DNA of 64,000 nucleotides from assembly GCF_022427145.1 (NCBI RefSeq), contig NZ_JAKSXN010000011.1, positions 1 to 64,000 of the forward strand, read 5' to 3'. This DNA is from Paenibacillus timonensis (lineage in GTDB: Bacteria; Bacillota; Bacilli; Paenibacillales; Paenibacillaceae). A program made the translations under genes and the position numbers. Below are positions 24,964-34,100 of the stretch, piece by piece (positions within the stretch are counted from its first letter, which is position 1; every line of letters begins with the position of its first letter). Below the pieces are notes generated by a model. It did no database searches, was not told the DNA's origin, and worked only from the letters and a program-made list of their open reading frames with translations.

Positions 24964-26066
24964 TGAGAACGCTGCAGGTCGACTTGGGCGAACGTTCTTA
25001 TCCGATTTATATCGGCGGCGACTTGCTGGGGAAAGCCGGAGATTTCTTCGAGCAGCATAAGCTGTCGGCAAAAAGCCCCGTCCTGATCGTCACCGACGAC
25101 CATGTCGCGCCGAAGTATCTGCCGGTCGTCGAGACCTCGCTGCAGGCCAAAGGCTATCGGACGGTCAGCAAAGTGGTCAAAGCCGGCGAGAAGTCAAAAT
25201 CGCTCGACGTCTACGAGGACGTCATGACCACGGCCATTGAAGGCGGCCTGGACCGCCGTTCGTCGGTGGTGGCGCTCGGCGGCGGCGTCGTCGGCGATTT
25301 GGCCGGCTTCGTAGCGGCAACGTATATGCGCGGCGTAGCGTTCGTGCAGATGCCAACGACGATCCTGGCCCACGACAGCAGTGTCGGAGGGAAGGTAGCG
25401 GTCAACCATCGGCTCGCCAAAAATATGATCGGCGCTTTTCATCAGCCGGAAATGGTGCTGTATGACGTGGATAGCCTGCAAAGCCTTCCGCCGCGCGACG
25501 TCCGGGCCGGCTTGTCCGAAATGGTCAAGCATGGCTTGATCTGGGATTCGGCATTTGCGGATTGGTGTCGCGAGCATACAGCCGACTTGTTGGCTTTGGA
25601 TCCCGAAGCGCTCGGATACGGATTGACCCAGGGCTGCTCGATTAAGGCCCAGGTTGTCTCCGTGGATGAGCGGGAGAACGGTCTCCGCGCGATCCTGAAC
25701 CTGGGGCATACGTTAGGCCATGCGATCGAAGCGATCGGCGGGTATGGCGAGTTTTTGCATGGGGAAGCGATCTCGATCGGGATGGCAGCTGCGGCGAAGC
25801 TGGCGGTGAACCGGGGCCGGGATCCGCAAATTTATGAGGAGACGGTCTCCTTGCTGAGCGGTTTTGGCTTGCCGACGGCAATGCCGGAACATTTGAACGA
25901 GCAGGATTTGATCGGTGCCATGATGCACGACAAGAAGTTTAAGGAACAGACGATGGTATTTATTTTGCCGGTGGCGATCGGGCAAGTGGAAATAGTCTCT
26001 GACGTGACATTGGATGAAGTTCGCCAAGTGATCGCCGAATTGAAAGAGGAGGGACAACATGTATAA
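24963..26066 (+). CDS. aroB: 3-dehydroquinate synthase
   Basis: AroB makes 3-dehydroquinate from DAHP, the second shikimate step, using NAD and a divalent metal. The 367-residue product has the NAD-binding GGGVVGDLAGF at about 103-113 and the metal ligands in ENGLRAILNLGHTLGHAIE and GEAISIGM. ATG 24963 overlaps the aroC stop (TGATG) with GGAGGAG just upstream. It overlaps aroH by 8 nt. Confidence 0.97.
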   Translation: MRTLQVDLGERSYPIYIGGDLLGKAGDFFEQHKLSAKSPVLIVTDDHVAPKYLPVVETSLQAKGYRTVSKVVKAGEKSKSLDVYEDVMTTAIEGGLDRRSSVVALGGGVVGDLAGFVAATYMRGVAFVQMPTTILAHDSSVGGKVAVNHRLAKNMIGAFHQPEMVLYDVDSLQSLPPRDVRAGLSEMVKHGLIWDSAFADWCREHTADLLALDPEALGYGLTQGCSIKAQVVSVDERENGLRAILNLGHTLGHAIEAIGGYGEFLHGEAISIGMAAAAKLAVNRGRDPQIYEETVSLLSGFGLPTAMPEHLNEQDLIGAMMHDKKFKEQTMVFILPVAIGQVEIVSDVTLDEVRQVIAELKEEGQHV

Positions 26067-26433
26067 CCGAGGCATTCGCGGAGCAACGACGGTAGCCCGG
26101 AACGACGAACAGGATATATTGGATGCGACGGCCGCGTTGTTGAAGGAAATTGTCGCGCGCAACGAAATCGAACCCGAGGATATCTGCAGCGTTTGGATCA
26201 CGGTCACGCCGGATCTGGATGCCACCTTCCCGGCCCGCGCCATCCGGGTCTTGAGCGGTTGGGATATGGTTCCGCTGATGTGCTCCACGGAGATCCCGGT
26301 TCAAGGCGCCCTGCCCCAATGCATTCGCTTGTTGATTCAAGTGAACACCACCAAAGGACAGCGGGACATGAAGCATGTGTATTTGAACGAAGCCCGCAGT
26401 CTCCGCCCGGACCTCAGCACCTCCACTTCCTGA
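26059..26433 (+). CDS. aroH: Chorismate mutase, AroH class
   Basis: This 124-residue monofunctional enzyme rearranges chorismate to prephenate for Phe and Tyr. It is the trimeric AroH fold, with the N-terminal RGIRGATTVARND and C-terminal QVNTTKGQRDMKHVYLNEARSLRPDL. ATG 26059 is preceded by GAGGAGGGAC. It closes the aroCBH set; the trp promoter follows. Confidence 0.96.
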   Translation: MYNRGIRGATTVARNDEQDILDATAALLKEIVARNEIEPEDICSVWITVTPDLDATFPARAIRVLSGWDMVPLMCSTEIPVQGALPQCIRLLIQVNTTKGQRDMKHVYLNEARSLRPDLSTSTS

Positions 26434-26480
26434 GCGCAGAAGGCGAAACCAGGGGCGGGGATTGCATCGGCAGGTTTGGG

Positions 26481-26510
26481 TTGCCAAACGGGCCGCCGAT
26501 AAGGTATAGT
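26481..26510 (+). promoter_or_regulatory. trp operon promoter
   Basis: TTGCCA (26481-26486), 18-nt spacer, TATAGT (26505-26510). Transcription would start near 26517, giving a leader of about 280 nt with the TRAP site and terminator. Confidence 0.7.
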
Positions 26511-26551
26511 TATTTTAGATTTTAGATGAGTGCAATGAGAGCAAGTTAGAA

Positions 26552-26568
26552 GCGTTTTTAGCGAACGC
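26552..26568 (+). promoter_or_regulatory. 5-prime stem-loop of the trp leader
   Basis: GCGTT (26552-26556) pairs with AACGC (26564-26568) around a 7-nt loop, just before the triplet array. B. subtilis trp leaders also carry a 5-prime stem-loop that assists TRAP binding. Confidence 0.5.
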
Positions 26569-26577
26569 GAATTTTTA

Positions 26578-26621
26578 GAGTCGAGTAGAGCCCGAGTTGA
26601 GATGAGCCGAGTTTAGCTGAG
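26578..26621 (+). promoter_or_regulatory. TRAP binding site in the trp leader
   Basis: Nine triplets are seen: GAG at 26578, 26583, 26588, 26594, 26599, 26604, 26609, TAG at 26614, GAG at 26619, with spacers of 2, 2, 3, 2, 2, 2, 2 and 2 nt. This is the spacing TRAP requires. More triplets lie upstream (TAG 26523, GAG 26528, GAG 26537 or 26539, TAG 26547, TAG 26559). AGTAGAG at 26584-26590 can pair with CTCTACT at 26733-26739, the left arm of the terminator, so TRAP binding would favour termination. Confidence 0.9.
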
Positions 26622-26729
26622 TGAATGCCTGTTTCCGGGTGCGCTTTTTGCCATTTTTCTTTTTGCAGGGAAAAGTTAGGCATGACGCATCGTTCGGGGC
26701 GGAGCTTTCCCATAAACCGCAAATCCCAG

Positions 26730-26757
26730 AACCTCTACTTCGGTAGAGGTTTTTTTA
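26730..26757 (+). terminator. trp leader attenuator
   Basis: ACCTCTAC (26731-26738) pairs with GTAGAGGT (26743-26750) around a TTCG tetraloop closed by C-G, then seven T. It lies about 40 bases before the trpE ATG. Confidence 0.9.
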
Positions 26758-26794
26758 TTTGGCTCTAAACCAACCCGAAAAGGAAGTGAGAGAT

Positions 26795-28357
26795 ATGGCA
26801 ACCCCGCAAGTAGAACAGGTCATTGCTTTGGCGAACGAATACAATCTGATTCCGATTACCCGTACGTTGCTCGCCGACATGGAAACCCCGATCCGGATTT
26901 TTCGCCGCATCGCCCAGCGGGAGCGGGCATTTTTGCTGGAGAGCGTGGAAGGTGGCAGCCAGTGGGCGCGGTATTCGTTTATCGGCACCGATCCCTTCCT
27001 GACCATTTCGGCTAAAAAAGGAGACATTATGATCGGGCGGGAAGGCGGCGAAGAGCAGCTGCGTTCGTCCCGGCCCGTTGATGAGCTGAAGGCGATCCTG
27101 CGGGGTTACCGCAGTCCGAAGCTTCCGGAAATGCCGCCGTTTACGGGCGGGGCGATCGGGTTTTTCGGTTATGATCTGCTGCAATACTATGAGAAACTGC
27201 CGGCCCATCAGGTCGATGACCTGAACCTGCAGGATATGCAGTTCATGTTCTGCGACCAGGTGATCGTGTTCGACCACGTCAAGCAACGGATCCTGCTGGT
27301 GGCCAACGTGCACGTGAAGCCGGGCGATCGCGACGAGGATATTCGCCGGGCTTACGCGGAGGCGGAGTTAAAGCTGGACCAGGCGGCAGATTTGCTGCAG
27401 CAGGAAGGGCCGGGCGAAAGCTTTAACCGAAGACCCTTGCCGGTGGTGACCGATCTTGGGGACGTCAAGTCCAATCTGACGAAAGCACAGTTCATTGCGA
27501 ATGTGGATAAGGCGAAGGAGTATATCCGCGCGGGCGATATTTTTCAAGTCGTCTTGTCGCAGCGGTTCCACATTGAAACCGAAGTGGATCCGCTTCACGT
27601 TTACCGTGTCCTGCGGACCCTGAATCCGTCGCCGTACATGTATTACCTCAAGCTGGACGAGGAAATCATCGTCGGAACGTCTCCCGAAGCGCTGGTGAAG
27701 GTAGAGAACGGCCGGGTGGAGACCCGTCCGATCGCCGGAACGAGACCGCGGGGAGCGACGGAAGAGGATGATTTGGCACTGGAAGCGGAACTGCTGCAGG
27801 ATGAAAAGGAGCGGGCCGAACACCTGATGCTGGTCGACCTCGGCCGCAACGATTTGGGCCGCGTATCCGATTTCGGCAGCGTAACTTGCGAATCATACAT
27901 GGATATCGAGCGGTATTCCCACGTCATGCACATGGTATCCAAGGTGTCCGGCAGGCTGCGGGATGACAAGGATTTCTTCGATGCCTTTCTATCCTGCCTG
28001 CCGGCCGGGACGGTCTCCGGCGCGCCGAAGCTGCGGGCGATGGAGATTATCGCCGAGCTGGAGCGGGAAGCGCGCGGCACTTATGCCGGGGCTATCGGTT
28101 ATCTTGGGTTCTCGGGGAACATGGATTCCTGCATTACGATCCGCACGATCGTGTTCAAGCAAGGCAAAGCTTACGTGCAGGCCGGCGGGGGAATCGTGTG
28201 GGACTCCATTCCGGAGAACGAGTATCAGGAATCGGTGAACAAGGCCAAGGCGCTGCTGACGGCGATCCGTACCGCCGAGCAGATGTTTCCGCCGCCAGCC
28301 CGACACGACGGCGTCATTAACCAGGATTACCTTTACGAATATACCCCGGGGAACTAA
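26795..28357 (+). CDS. trpE: Anthranilate synthase component I
   Basis: TrpE converts chorismate and ammonia or glutamine to anthranilate. The 520-residue product has the feedback site LLES in AFLLESVEGG near residue 47, the chorismate-binding domain with IAGTRPRGAT, and FLSCLPAGTVSGAPKLRAM near 400-418. ATG 26795 is chosen; an in-frame TTG at 26759 lies in the leader terminator. No trpG follows, as in B. subtilis, where the glutamine amidotransferase subunit is shared with the folate operon. Confidence 0.97.
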   Translation: MATPQVEQVIALANEYNLIPITRTLLADMETPIRIFRRIAQRERAFLLESVEGGSQWARYSFIGTDPFLTISAKKGDIMIGREGGEEQLRSSRPVDELKAILRGYRSPKLPEMPPFTGGAIGFFGYDLLQYYEKLPAHQVDDLNLQDMQFMFCDQVIVFDHVKQRILLVANVHVKPGDRDEDIRRAYAEAELKLDQAADLLQQEGPGESFNRRPLPVVTDLGDVKSNLTKAQFIANVDKAKEYIRAGDIFQVVLSQRFHIETEVDPLHVYRVLRTLNPSPYMYYLKLDEEIIVGTSPEALVKVENGRVETRPIAGTRPRGATEEDDLALEAELLQDEKERAEHLMLVDLGRNDLGRVSDFGSVTCESYMDIERYSHVMHMVSKVSGRLRDDKDFFDAFLSCLPAGTVSGAPKLRAMEIIAELEREARGTYAGAIGYLGFSGNMDSCITIRTIVFKQGKAYVQAGGGIVWDSIPENEYQESVNKAKALLTAIRTAEQMFPPPARHDGVINQDYLYEYTPGN

Positions 28358-28375
28358 AGAGAGGAGCGAATCGAG

Positions 28376-29416
28376 ATGACAGGACAGGTAGCGGTTCAGG
28401 CGGGCATCAGCCGCTTGATCGAAGGACGGCATTTGGCGCGGGAAGAAGCGCGCGGCGTGATGCAGGCGATTATGAACGGCGAGTCGACGCCGGCCCAAAT
28501 CGGCAGCCTGTTGACGGCGCTGCGGATCAAGGGCGAAACCGTCGAGGAAATCACCGGGTTCGCCGAAGCCATGCGCGGCGCCTCCAGCCGAATTCAGACG
28601 GAATCGCAGAAGCTGTTGGACACCTGCGGCACTGGCGGTTCCGGCATTCACAAAATCAACGTGTCGACGACGGCGGCGATCGTCGCGGCTTCGGTGTCGG
28701 TTCGGGTAGCGAAGCATGGCAACCGTTCGGCATCCGGCCGTTCGGGCAGCGCCGATGTCCTCGAAGCGCTGGGCGTCAATATTCAGCTGGACGCGGGTCA
28801 GGCGAAGCGCTGTCTTGAGGATATCGGCATCTGCTTCATGTTCTCGCAGCTGTATCATCCCTCGATGAAGCATGCGGCGGGTCCGCGCAAGGAATTGGGC
28901 ATCCGCACGGTTTTTAACATGCTGGGTCCGTTGACCAATCCGGCAGGGGCGGATCGCCAAGTGCTGGGCATTTATGACGGCAGCAGAACGTCAACGATCG
29001 CCGAAGTGTTGCGCGAGCTCGGCTCCAAGCGGGCGCTGGTCGTCAGCAGCCGGGAAGGGCTCGACGAAATCAGCATTTCCTCTCCGACGCGGGTATCCGA
29101 ACTGAAAAACGGCGAGATCACCACCTATGATCTTCAACCCGAAGATCTGGGTCTCCAAACTTATCCGCTGGAAGCGATGATCGGCGGCGATCCCCAGACG
29201 AACGCGGAGATCGTCCGGCGCGTGCTGCAAGGGGAGCGCGGGGCTCACCGGGACGTGGTGCTGGCGAACGCAGGCGCTTGCGTGTATGTGGCCGGTCTGG
29301 CGGACAACGTTCGTGAAGGGGTCGCCATCGCTGCGGACGCGATTGATTCGGGGAAAGCTTACGCCAAGCTGGAGCAGCTAATCCAGACAACGGGGGAATT
29401 AAGTTATGTATCTTGA
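28376..29416 (+). CDS. trpD: Anthranilate phosphoribosyltransferase
   Basis: TrpD joins anthranilate to phosphoribosyl pyrophosphate. The 346-residue product has the PRPP-binding glycine loop DTCGTGGSG at about 82-90, followed by KINVSTTAA and KHGNRS. Start ATG 28376 follows GAGAGGAGCG. It overlaps trpC by 11 nt. Confidence 0.97.
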   Translation: MTGQVAVQAGISRLIEGRHLAREEARGVMQAIMNGESTPAQIGSLLTALRIKGETVEEITGFAEAMRGASSRIQTESQKLLDTCGTGGSGIHKINVSTTAAIVAASVSVRVAKHGNRSASGRSGSADVLEALGVNIQLDAGQAKRCLEDIGICFMFSQLYHPSMKHAAGPRKELGIRTVFNMLGPLTNPAGADRQVLGIYDGSRTSTIAEVLRELGSKRALVVSSREGLDEISISSPTRVSELKNGEITTYDLQPEDLGLQTYPLEAMIGGDPQTNAEIVRRVLQGERGAHRDVVLANAGACVYVAGLADNVREGVAIAADAIDSGKAYAKLEQLIQTTGELSYVS

Positions 29417-30245
29417 GCGAATCGTGGAGACGAAAAAAAAGGAGGTTGCGCGCCTGGCAGAGAGCTTCTCGATTACAGAAGCGGAGCGCCGCATTGCGGC
29501 GATGGAGCCGACGCGGGGCTTCCACTCGGCCCTTACAGCCGGCCGGAAGCGGGATATGGGGTTAATCGCCGAGGTGAAAAAAGCGTCGCCCTCCAAAGGA
29601 CTGATCCGTCCGGATTTTCATCCGGTCCAATTGGCAGCGGCTTATGAAGCAGCAGGAACCGATTGCATTTCCGTATTAACGGATGAAACGTATTTTCAAG
29701 GGAGCGGAGCCTACTTGAGCGCGATTCGCGAGGCGGTAGGCGTGCCGCTGCTGCGCAAGGACTTTGTGATCGACGAGCGGCAGATCTACGAAGCCCGGCT
29801 GCTTGGCGCAGACGCCGTACTGCTGATCGCAGCGATCCTGAGCGATGCGCAGTTGCGCGATTATCTGGCGCTCGCCACGGCGCTGGGGCTTGATGCATTG
29901 ATCGAGGTGCATGATCGCGCGGAGCTGGAGCGGGTTCTGGCGCTTCCTGCCGCGAAGCTGATCGGCATCAACAACCGGAACCTGCGGACTTTCGAGGTGT
30001 CCCTGGAGACGACGGCGGCGCTGGCGGAGCTGGTTCCTTCTAATGCAACGCTAATTAGTGAAAGCGGGATTCAGACGCGGGAAGATATAGAACGGTTGCA
30101 GCGGACCGGCGCTCAGGGCGTGCTGATCGGGGAAACGTTCATGCGGCGGGAGAACGTGGGGGACGCGGTGCATGACTTAATGGGACCGTTGCGAGCAGCG
30201 GAGGCAACGGAATTCGATGCGGAAGGGACGACGTCTCATGGGTGA
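29406..30245 (+). CDS. trpC: Indole-3-glycerol phosphate synthase
   Basis: TrpC closes the indole ring. The 279-residue TIM barrel carries IAEVKKASPSKG at about 57-68, LLRKDFVID near 116-124 and ISESGIQTRED near the C-terminal phosphate site. It is a stand-alone enzyme, not fused to TrpF. It starts inside trpD and ends 8 nt into trpF, so translation is coupled along the operon. Confidence 0.97.
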   Translation: MYLERIVETKKKEVARLAESFSITEAERRIAAMEPTRGFHSALTAGRKRDMGLIAEVKKASPSKGLIRPDFHPVQLAAAYEAAGTDCISVLTDETYFQGSGAYLSAIREAVGVPLLRKDFVIDERQIYEARLLGADAVLLIAAILSDAQLRDYLALATALGLDALIEVHDRAELERVLALPAAKLIGINNRNLRTFEVSLETTAALAELVPSNATLISESGIQTREDIERLQRTGAQGVLIGETFMRRENVGDAVHDLMGPLRAAEATEFDAEGTTSHG

Positions 30246-30903
30246 AGTGGCCGTAAAAATTTGTGGACTTCAAAGCGTTGAAGTGCTAAAATCTATGGTG
30301 AACTTACCCGTGGATTATGTCGGATTCGTGTTTGCCAGAAGCAAGCGCCAAGTCAGCGGAGGCCGTGCGGCGGAGCTGCTTCCCGTGCTTCAGGAATGGA
30401 GCGCGGGGGGGCATCCGCAGAGCGTCGGCGTCTTCGTCGATCCGACCTTGGAGGAGCTGGACGAGGTTTTGCGGCAGGCGCCGCTGGACATCCTGCAGCT
30501 CCACGGGACGGAAAGCCCGGATTTCTGCCGGAAGGTCAAAGACGCTTTTGGGGTCAAGATTTTCAAGGCGTTTTCGGTCAAAACGGACGGATCGGTCCAT
30601 GCCGGAGCAGCTTTGGCGGAGTACGACGGCGTGCTGGACGGGCTGCTGCTCGATACGTACGACCCGAAGTACGGCGGAGGCTCCGGCATCGCCTTTGATT
30701 GGGCCGCGGCGGAGCCTTATCGCCAATGGGCCAAGGAACGCGGGATCCCGTTCCTTGCGGCCGGAGGACTGCATCCCGGCAACGTTAGTACGTTGATTGA
30801 GGTACTGCAGCCGGACGGCGTGGACGTCTCGAGCGGAGTGGAAACCGACGGCGTGAAGGATATCGCGAAAATGACAGCATTCGTAGAGAGGGTGAAGGGA
30901 TGA
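30238..30903 (+). CDS. trpF: Phosphoribosylanthranilate isomerase
   Basis: TrpF performs the Amadori rearrangement to CdRP. The 221-residue barrel has the catalytic Cys in VKICGLQ near residue 9 and LQLHGTES with later [13 protein letters not shown] [12 protein letters not shown] 30238 is favoured over the upstream in-frame ATG 30217 because GGAAGGG lies between them. It shares its stop region with the trpB start (ATGA). Confidence 0.95.
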   Translation: MGEVAVKICGLQSVEVLKSMVNLPVDYVGFVFARSKRQVSGGRAAELLPVLQEWSAGGHPQSVGVFVDPTLEELDEVLRQAPLDILQLHGTESPDFCRKVKDAFGVKIFKAFSVKTDGSVHAGAALAEYDGVLDGLLLDTYDPKYGGGSGIAFDWAAAEPYRQWAKERGIPFLAAGGLHPGNVSTLIEVLQPDGVDVSSGVETDGVKDIAKMTAFVERVKG

Positions 30904-32102
30904 TGAAGCAGGTACCGGATGAGCAGGGACGTTTTGGGCCTTTTGGCGGCCGCTACGTGCCGGAGACGCTGATGAACGCATTGATCGAGTTGGAAGAATC
31001 CTATTTGAAATATAAAGATGATCCCGAGTTTCAAGCGGAGATCGCCTATTTGCTGAAGCAGTACTCCGGGCGGGAGACGCCGCTTTATTACGCGGAACGC
31101 CTGACGGAGCATTTGGGCGGAGCGAAAATCTACCTGAAACGCGAGGATTTGAACCATACCGGCGCCCATAAAATCAACAATGCGATCGGGCAGGGGATTC
31201 TGGCTAAGCGAATGGGCAAGCAGAAAGTCATCGCCGAAACCGGCGCCGGCCAACACGGCGTGGCCACCGCCACCGTAGCCGCTCTGCTGGGTCTCGAATG
31301 CAAGGTGTTCATGGGCGAGGAGGATACGAAGCGGCAGCAGCTTAACGTGTTTAGGATGAAGCTGCTCGGTGCCGAGGTCGTTCCGGTCATGTCCGGCACG
31401 CGCACGCTGAAGGATGCCTGCAACGAAGCGTTGCGTTATTGGGTCAGCAATGTGCATGATACTTTTTATATTTTAGGGTCGGCCACCGGGCCGCATCCGT
31501 ACCCGATGATGGTGCGGAACTTCCAACGCGTGATCGGCGATGAAACGCGGGAGCAGATTTTACGGGCCGAAGGCCGATTGCCGGATATGCTCGTCGCAGC
31601 GGTAGGCGGCGGCAGCAATGCGATCGGCATGTTTTATCCGTTCATCGAGGATCAGGATGTTCGTCTCGTGGGCGTGGAAGCGGCCGGCAAAGGCGTCGAT
31701 ACCGAATTCCATGCCGCCACGATGACCAAAGGCACGAAAGGCGTCTTCCAGGGTTCGATGAGTTATCTGCTGCAGGACGCTTACGGTCAAGTGCTGCCGG
31801 CCCATTCGATTTCGGCAGGCCTGGATTATCCGGGGATCGGTCCGGAGCACTCTTATCTGAAGGATATCGAACGCGCGAAATACTACCCGATCACCGACCG
31901 CGAAGCGTTGGATGCGCTCCAACTGCTGAGCCGGACCGAAGGGATCATTCCGGCGCTGGAGTCGGCGCACGCGGTGGCGCAAGTCGTGAAGATGGCCCCG
32001 GCCATGAGCCGCGGCGAAGTTATCGTCATCTGCTTGTCGGGCCGCGGGGATAAAGACGTGGAGTCGATTATGGCGTATACGGAAGGCGGGGAAACGGTAT
32101 GA
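30900..32102 (+). CDS. trpB: Tryptophan synthase beta subunit
   Basis: TrpB condenses indole and serine using pyridoxal phosphate. The 400-residue product has the PLP lysine in [13 protein letters not shown] near residue 88, [10 protein letters not shown], and the phosphate-binding VGGGSNAIG. The start ATG overlaps the trpF stop; a second in-frame ATG is at 30903. It ends in ATGA shared with trpA. Confidence 0.97.
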   Translation: MMKQVPDEQGRFGPFGGRYVPETLMNALIELEESYLKYKDDPEFQAEIAYLLKQYSGRETPLYYAERLTEHLGGAKIYLKREDLNHTGAHKINNAIGQGILAKRMGKQKVIAETGAGQHGVATATVAALLGLECKVFMGEEDTKRQQLNVFRMKLLGAEVVPVMSGTRTLKDACNEALRYWVSNVHDTFYILGSATGPHPYPMMVRNFQRVIGDETREQILRAEGRLPDMLVAAVGGGSNAIGMFYPFIEDQDVRLVGVEAAGKGVDTEFHAATMTKGTKGVFQGSMSYLLQDAYGQVLPAHSISAGLDYPGIGPEHSYLKDIERAKYYPITDREALDALQLLSRTEGIIPALESAHAVAQVVKMAPAMSRGEVIVICLSGRGDKDVESIMAYTEGGETV

Positions 32103-32920
32103 GTCAACCAGCGCACAATTTGCTTGATGACACGTTTGCGAAGCTGAAAGCGGCGGGGAAAACGGCCTTGATTCCGTTCGTGACCGTCGGAGATCCGGAT
32201 CCCGAGACGACGTTCGACATCTTGGCGGTCCTGGAAGAGGCCGGTGCCGACGTAGTGGAGCTGGGCGTACCGTATTCCGATCCGCTGGCGGACGGACCGG
32301 TCATTCAACGGGCATCGGAACGTGCCCTTGTCCATGGCATTACGGTCGCTTCCTGCATCCGGACGGCCGCCAAAGCCCGGGAACGGGGCATCCGCCTTCC
32401 ATTCGTCTTGTTTACTTATTACAATCCCGTTTTGCAAATGGGATCGGAACGTTTTTTTGCCGAGTTGAAGGATGCGGGAATCAGCGGCTTAATCATACCG
32501 GATCTGCCGTACGAAGAAGCGGAAGAGGTTCTGGGCATGGCGGATGCGGCCGGCGTCAAGCTGATTCCGCTTGTGGCGCCAACGTCCAGCGGCCGGATCG
32601 CACGGATCTTGGAGCGTGCCCGCGGATTCGTGTACTGCGTGTCCTCGCTGGGCGTGACCGGAGAACGGGCTTCGTTCCACGCCAGCGTCGACGAATTTAT
32701 CGCCTCCGTTAAAGCGCAGACGGATTTGCCCGTCGCCGTCGGGTTCGGCATCTCGAGCCGCGAGCAGGTCGAGCGGTTTGCGGCAATCTGCGACGGGGCG
32801 GTCGTCGGCAGCGCGATCGTGCGCAAGATCGAAGAAAGCTTGCCGCTGTTGGCCCAGACTTCAACCCGGGACCAAGGATTGTTGCAAATTCGCGACTTTG
32901 TGGCAAAATTGAGATTATAG
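32099..32920 (+). CDS. trpA: Tryptophan synthase alpha subunit
   Basis: TrpA cleaves indole-3-glycerol phosphate and channels indole to TrpB. The 273-residue barrel has the catalytic Glu in [15 protein letters not shown] at about 51-65 and Asp in [10 protein letters not shown], with FGISSREQ at the phosphate site. It is translationally coupled to trpB. Confidence 0.97.
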   Translation: MSQPAHNLLDDTFAKLKAAGKTALIPFVTVGDPDPETTFDILAVLEEAGADVVELGVPYSDPLADGPVIQRASERALVHGITVASCIRTAAKARERGIRLPFVLFTYYNPVLQMGSERFFAELKDAGISGLIIPDLPYEEAEEVLGMADAAGVKLIPLVAPTSSGRIARILERARGFVYCVSSLGVTGERASFHASVDEFIASVKAQTDLPVAVGFGISSREQVERFAAICDGAVVGSAIVRKIEESLPLLAQTSTRDQGLLQIRDFVAKLRL

Positions 32921-32966
32921 ATTTTTGGGAACTGCACAACAAGTCAATTGAGGGAGGAAACCATAC

Positions 32967-34064
32967 ATGTTGCCGAAACCCCAGATCGTCAATCTGCCGG
33001 TGTATCAACCCGGTAAACCGATTGAAGAAGTAAAGAAGGAGCTTGGGCTCGAGGAAGTCATCAAGCTGGCTTCCAACGAGAATCCTTATGGCTGTTCGCC
33101 GCGCGTCCGCGCCGCCATCGAACAGGAACTGGCGAACCTGAGCCTGTATCCCGACGGCAGCGCCGCGGAGTTGACCGAAGCGTTGGCCGGACGGCTTGGC
33201 GTCGGGAAGGAGCAAATCATTTTCGGCTGCGGTTCGGACGAAATTATCGCTTTGATCGCCCGCGCTTTTTTCCAGCCCGGCGATGAGACGTTGATGGCGG
33301 ATCAAACGTTCAGCGTGTACAAAAGCAATGCCGACATCGAAGGCGCCGTCAGCATCGAGGTGCCGCTCAAGGAAGGCACCCACGATTTGGAAGGGATGCT
33401 CGCTCGGATCGGGGACAAAACGAAGGTCGTTTGGATTTGCAATCCCAACAATCCGACCGGGACGATCGTGCCTCATGCCGAGCTGGTCTCTTTTCTGGAC
33501 CGGGTGCCGGGACATGTGCTGGTCGTATTGGATGAAGCGTATGCGGAGTATGTCACCGATTCGTCTTATACGAACGGGATCGCTTTGTTAAGCCAATATC
33601 CGAACCTGGTGGTGCTTCGTACATTCTCCAAAATTTACGGACTTGCCTCGCTGCGCATCGGCTATGGCGTTGGCCAGCCGGCGGTCATCAAGCTGATCAA
33701 CCAGGTGCGGGAGCCGTTTAACACTTCGCGAATCGGGCAAGCGGCGGCCAAAGCGGCTTTGGCCGATCAGGATTTCGTGACCGATTGCCGTGCCAAAAAC
33801 CGCGAAGGGATCGCCTATCTGTACAATGAATTCGAACGGCTGGGACTTACGTATTTCCCGGCGCACGGCAATTTCATTATGGTCGACGTCCAGCGTCCGG
33901 CCGGTGAAATGTTTGGGTCGCTGCTGCAGCTCGGCATCATCGTACGAGCCGGCTTCCCGAAATATCCGAATTCGGTGCGGGTGACCGTTGGGTCGGCGGA
34001 ACAAAACGCCAAATTCGTGACCGCCTTGGAGCAGGTGCTTGGCAAATCGGCAACCCGGGTCTAA
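32967..34064 (+). CDS. hisC: Histidinol-phosphate aminotransferase
   Basis: HisC is a class II PLP aminotransferase in histidine synthesis; in B. subtilis the enzyme in this operon also transaminates aromatic precursors. The 365-residue product shows NPYGCSPR, NPNNPTGT, DEAYAEYV and the PLP lysine in RTFSKIYGLASLRIGYG. Start ATG 32967 follows GAGGGAGGAAACC. Placement between trpA and tyrA matches the supraoperon order. Confidence 0.95.
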   Translation: MLPKPQIVNLPVYQPGKPIEEVKKELGLEEVIKLASNENPYGCSPRVRAAIEQELANLSLYPDGSAAELTEALAGRLGVGKEQIIFGCGSDEIIALIARAFFQPGDETLMADQTFSVYKSNADIEGAVSIEVPLKEGTHDLEGMLARIGDKTKVVWICNPNNPTGTIVPHAELVSFLDRVPGHVLVVLDEAYAEYVTDSSYTNGIALLSQYPNLVVLRTFSKIYGLASLRIGYGVGQPAVIKLINQVREPFNTSRIGQAAAKAALADQDFVTDCRAKNREGIAYLYNEFERLGLTYFPAHGNFIMVDVQRPAGEMFGSLLQLGIIVRAGFPKYPNSVRVTVGSAEQNAKFVTALEQVLGKSATRV

Positions 34065-34100
34065 TCCCACAATTTATTCGCAGAAAATGAGTGAGAAATC

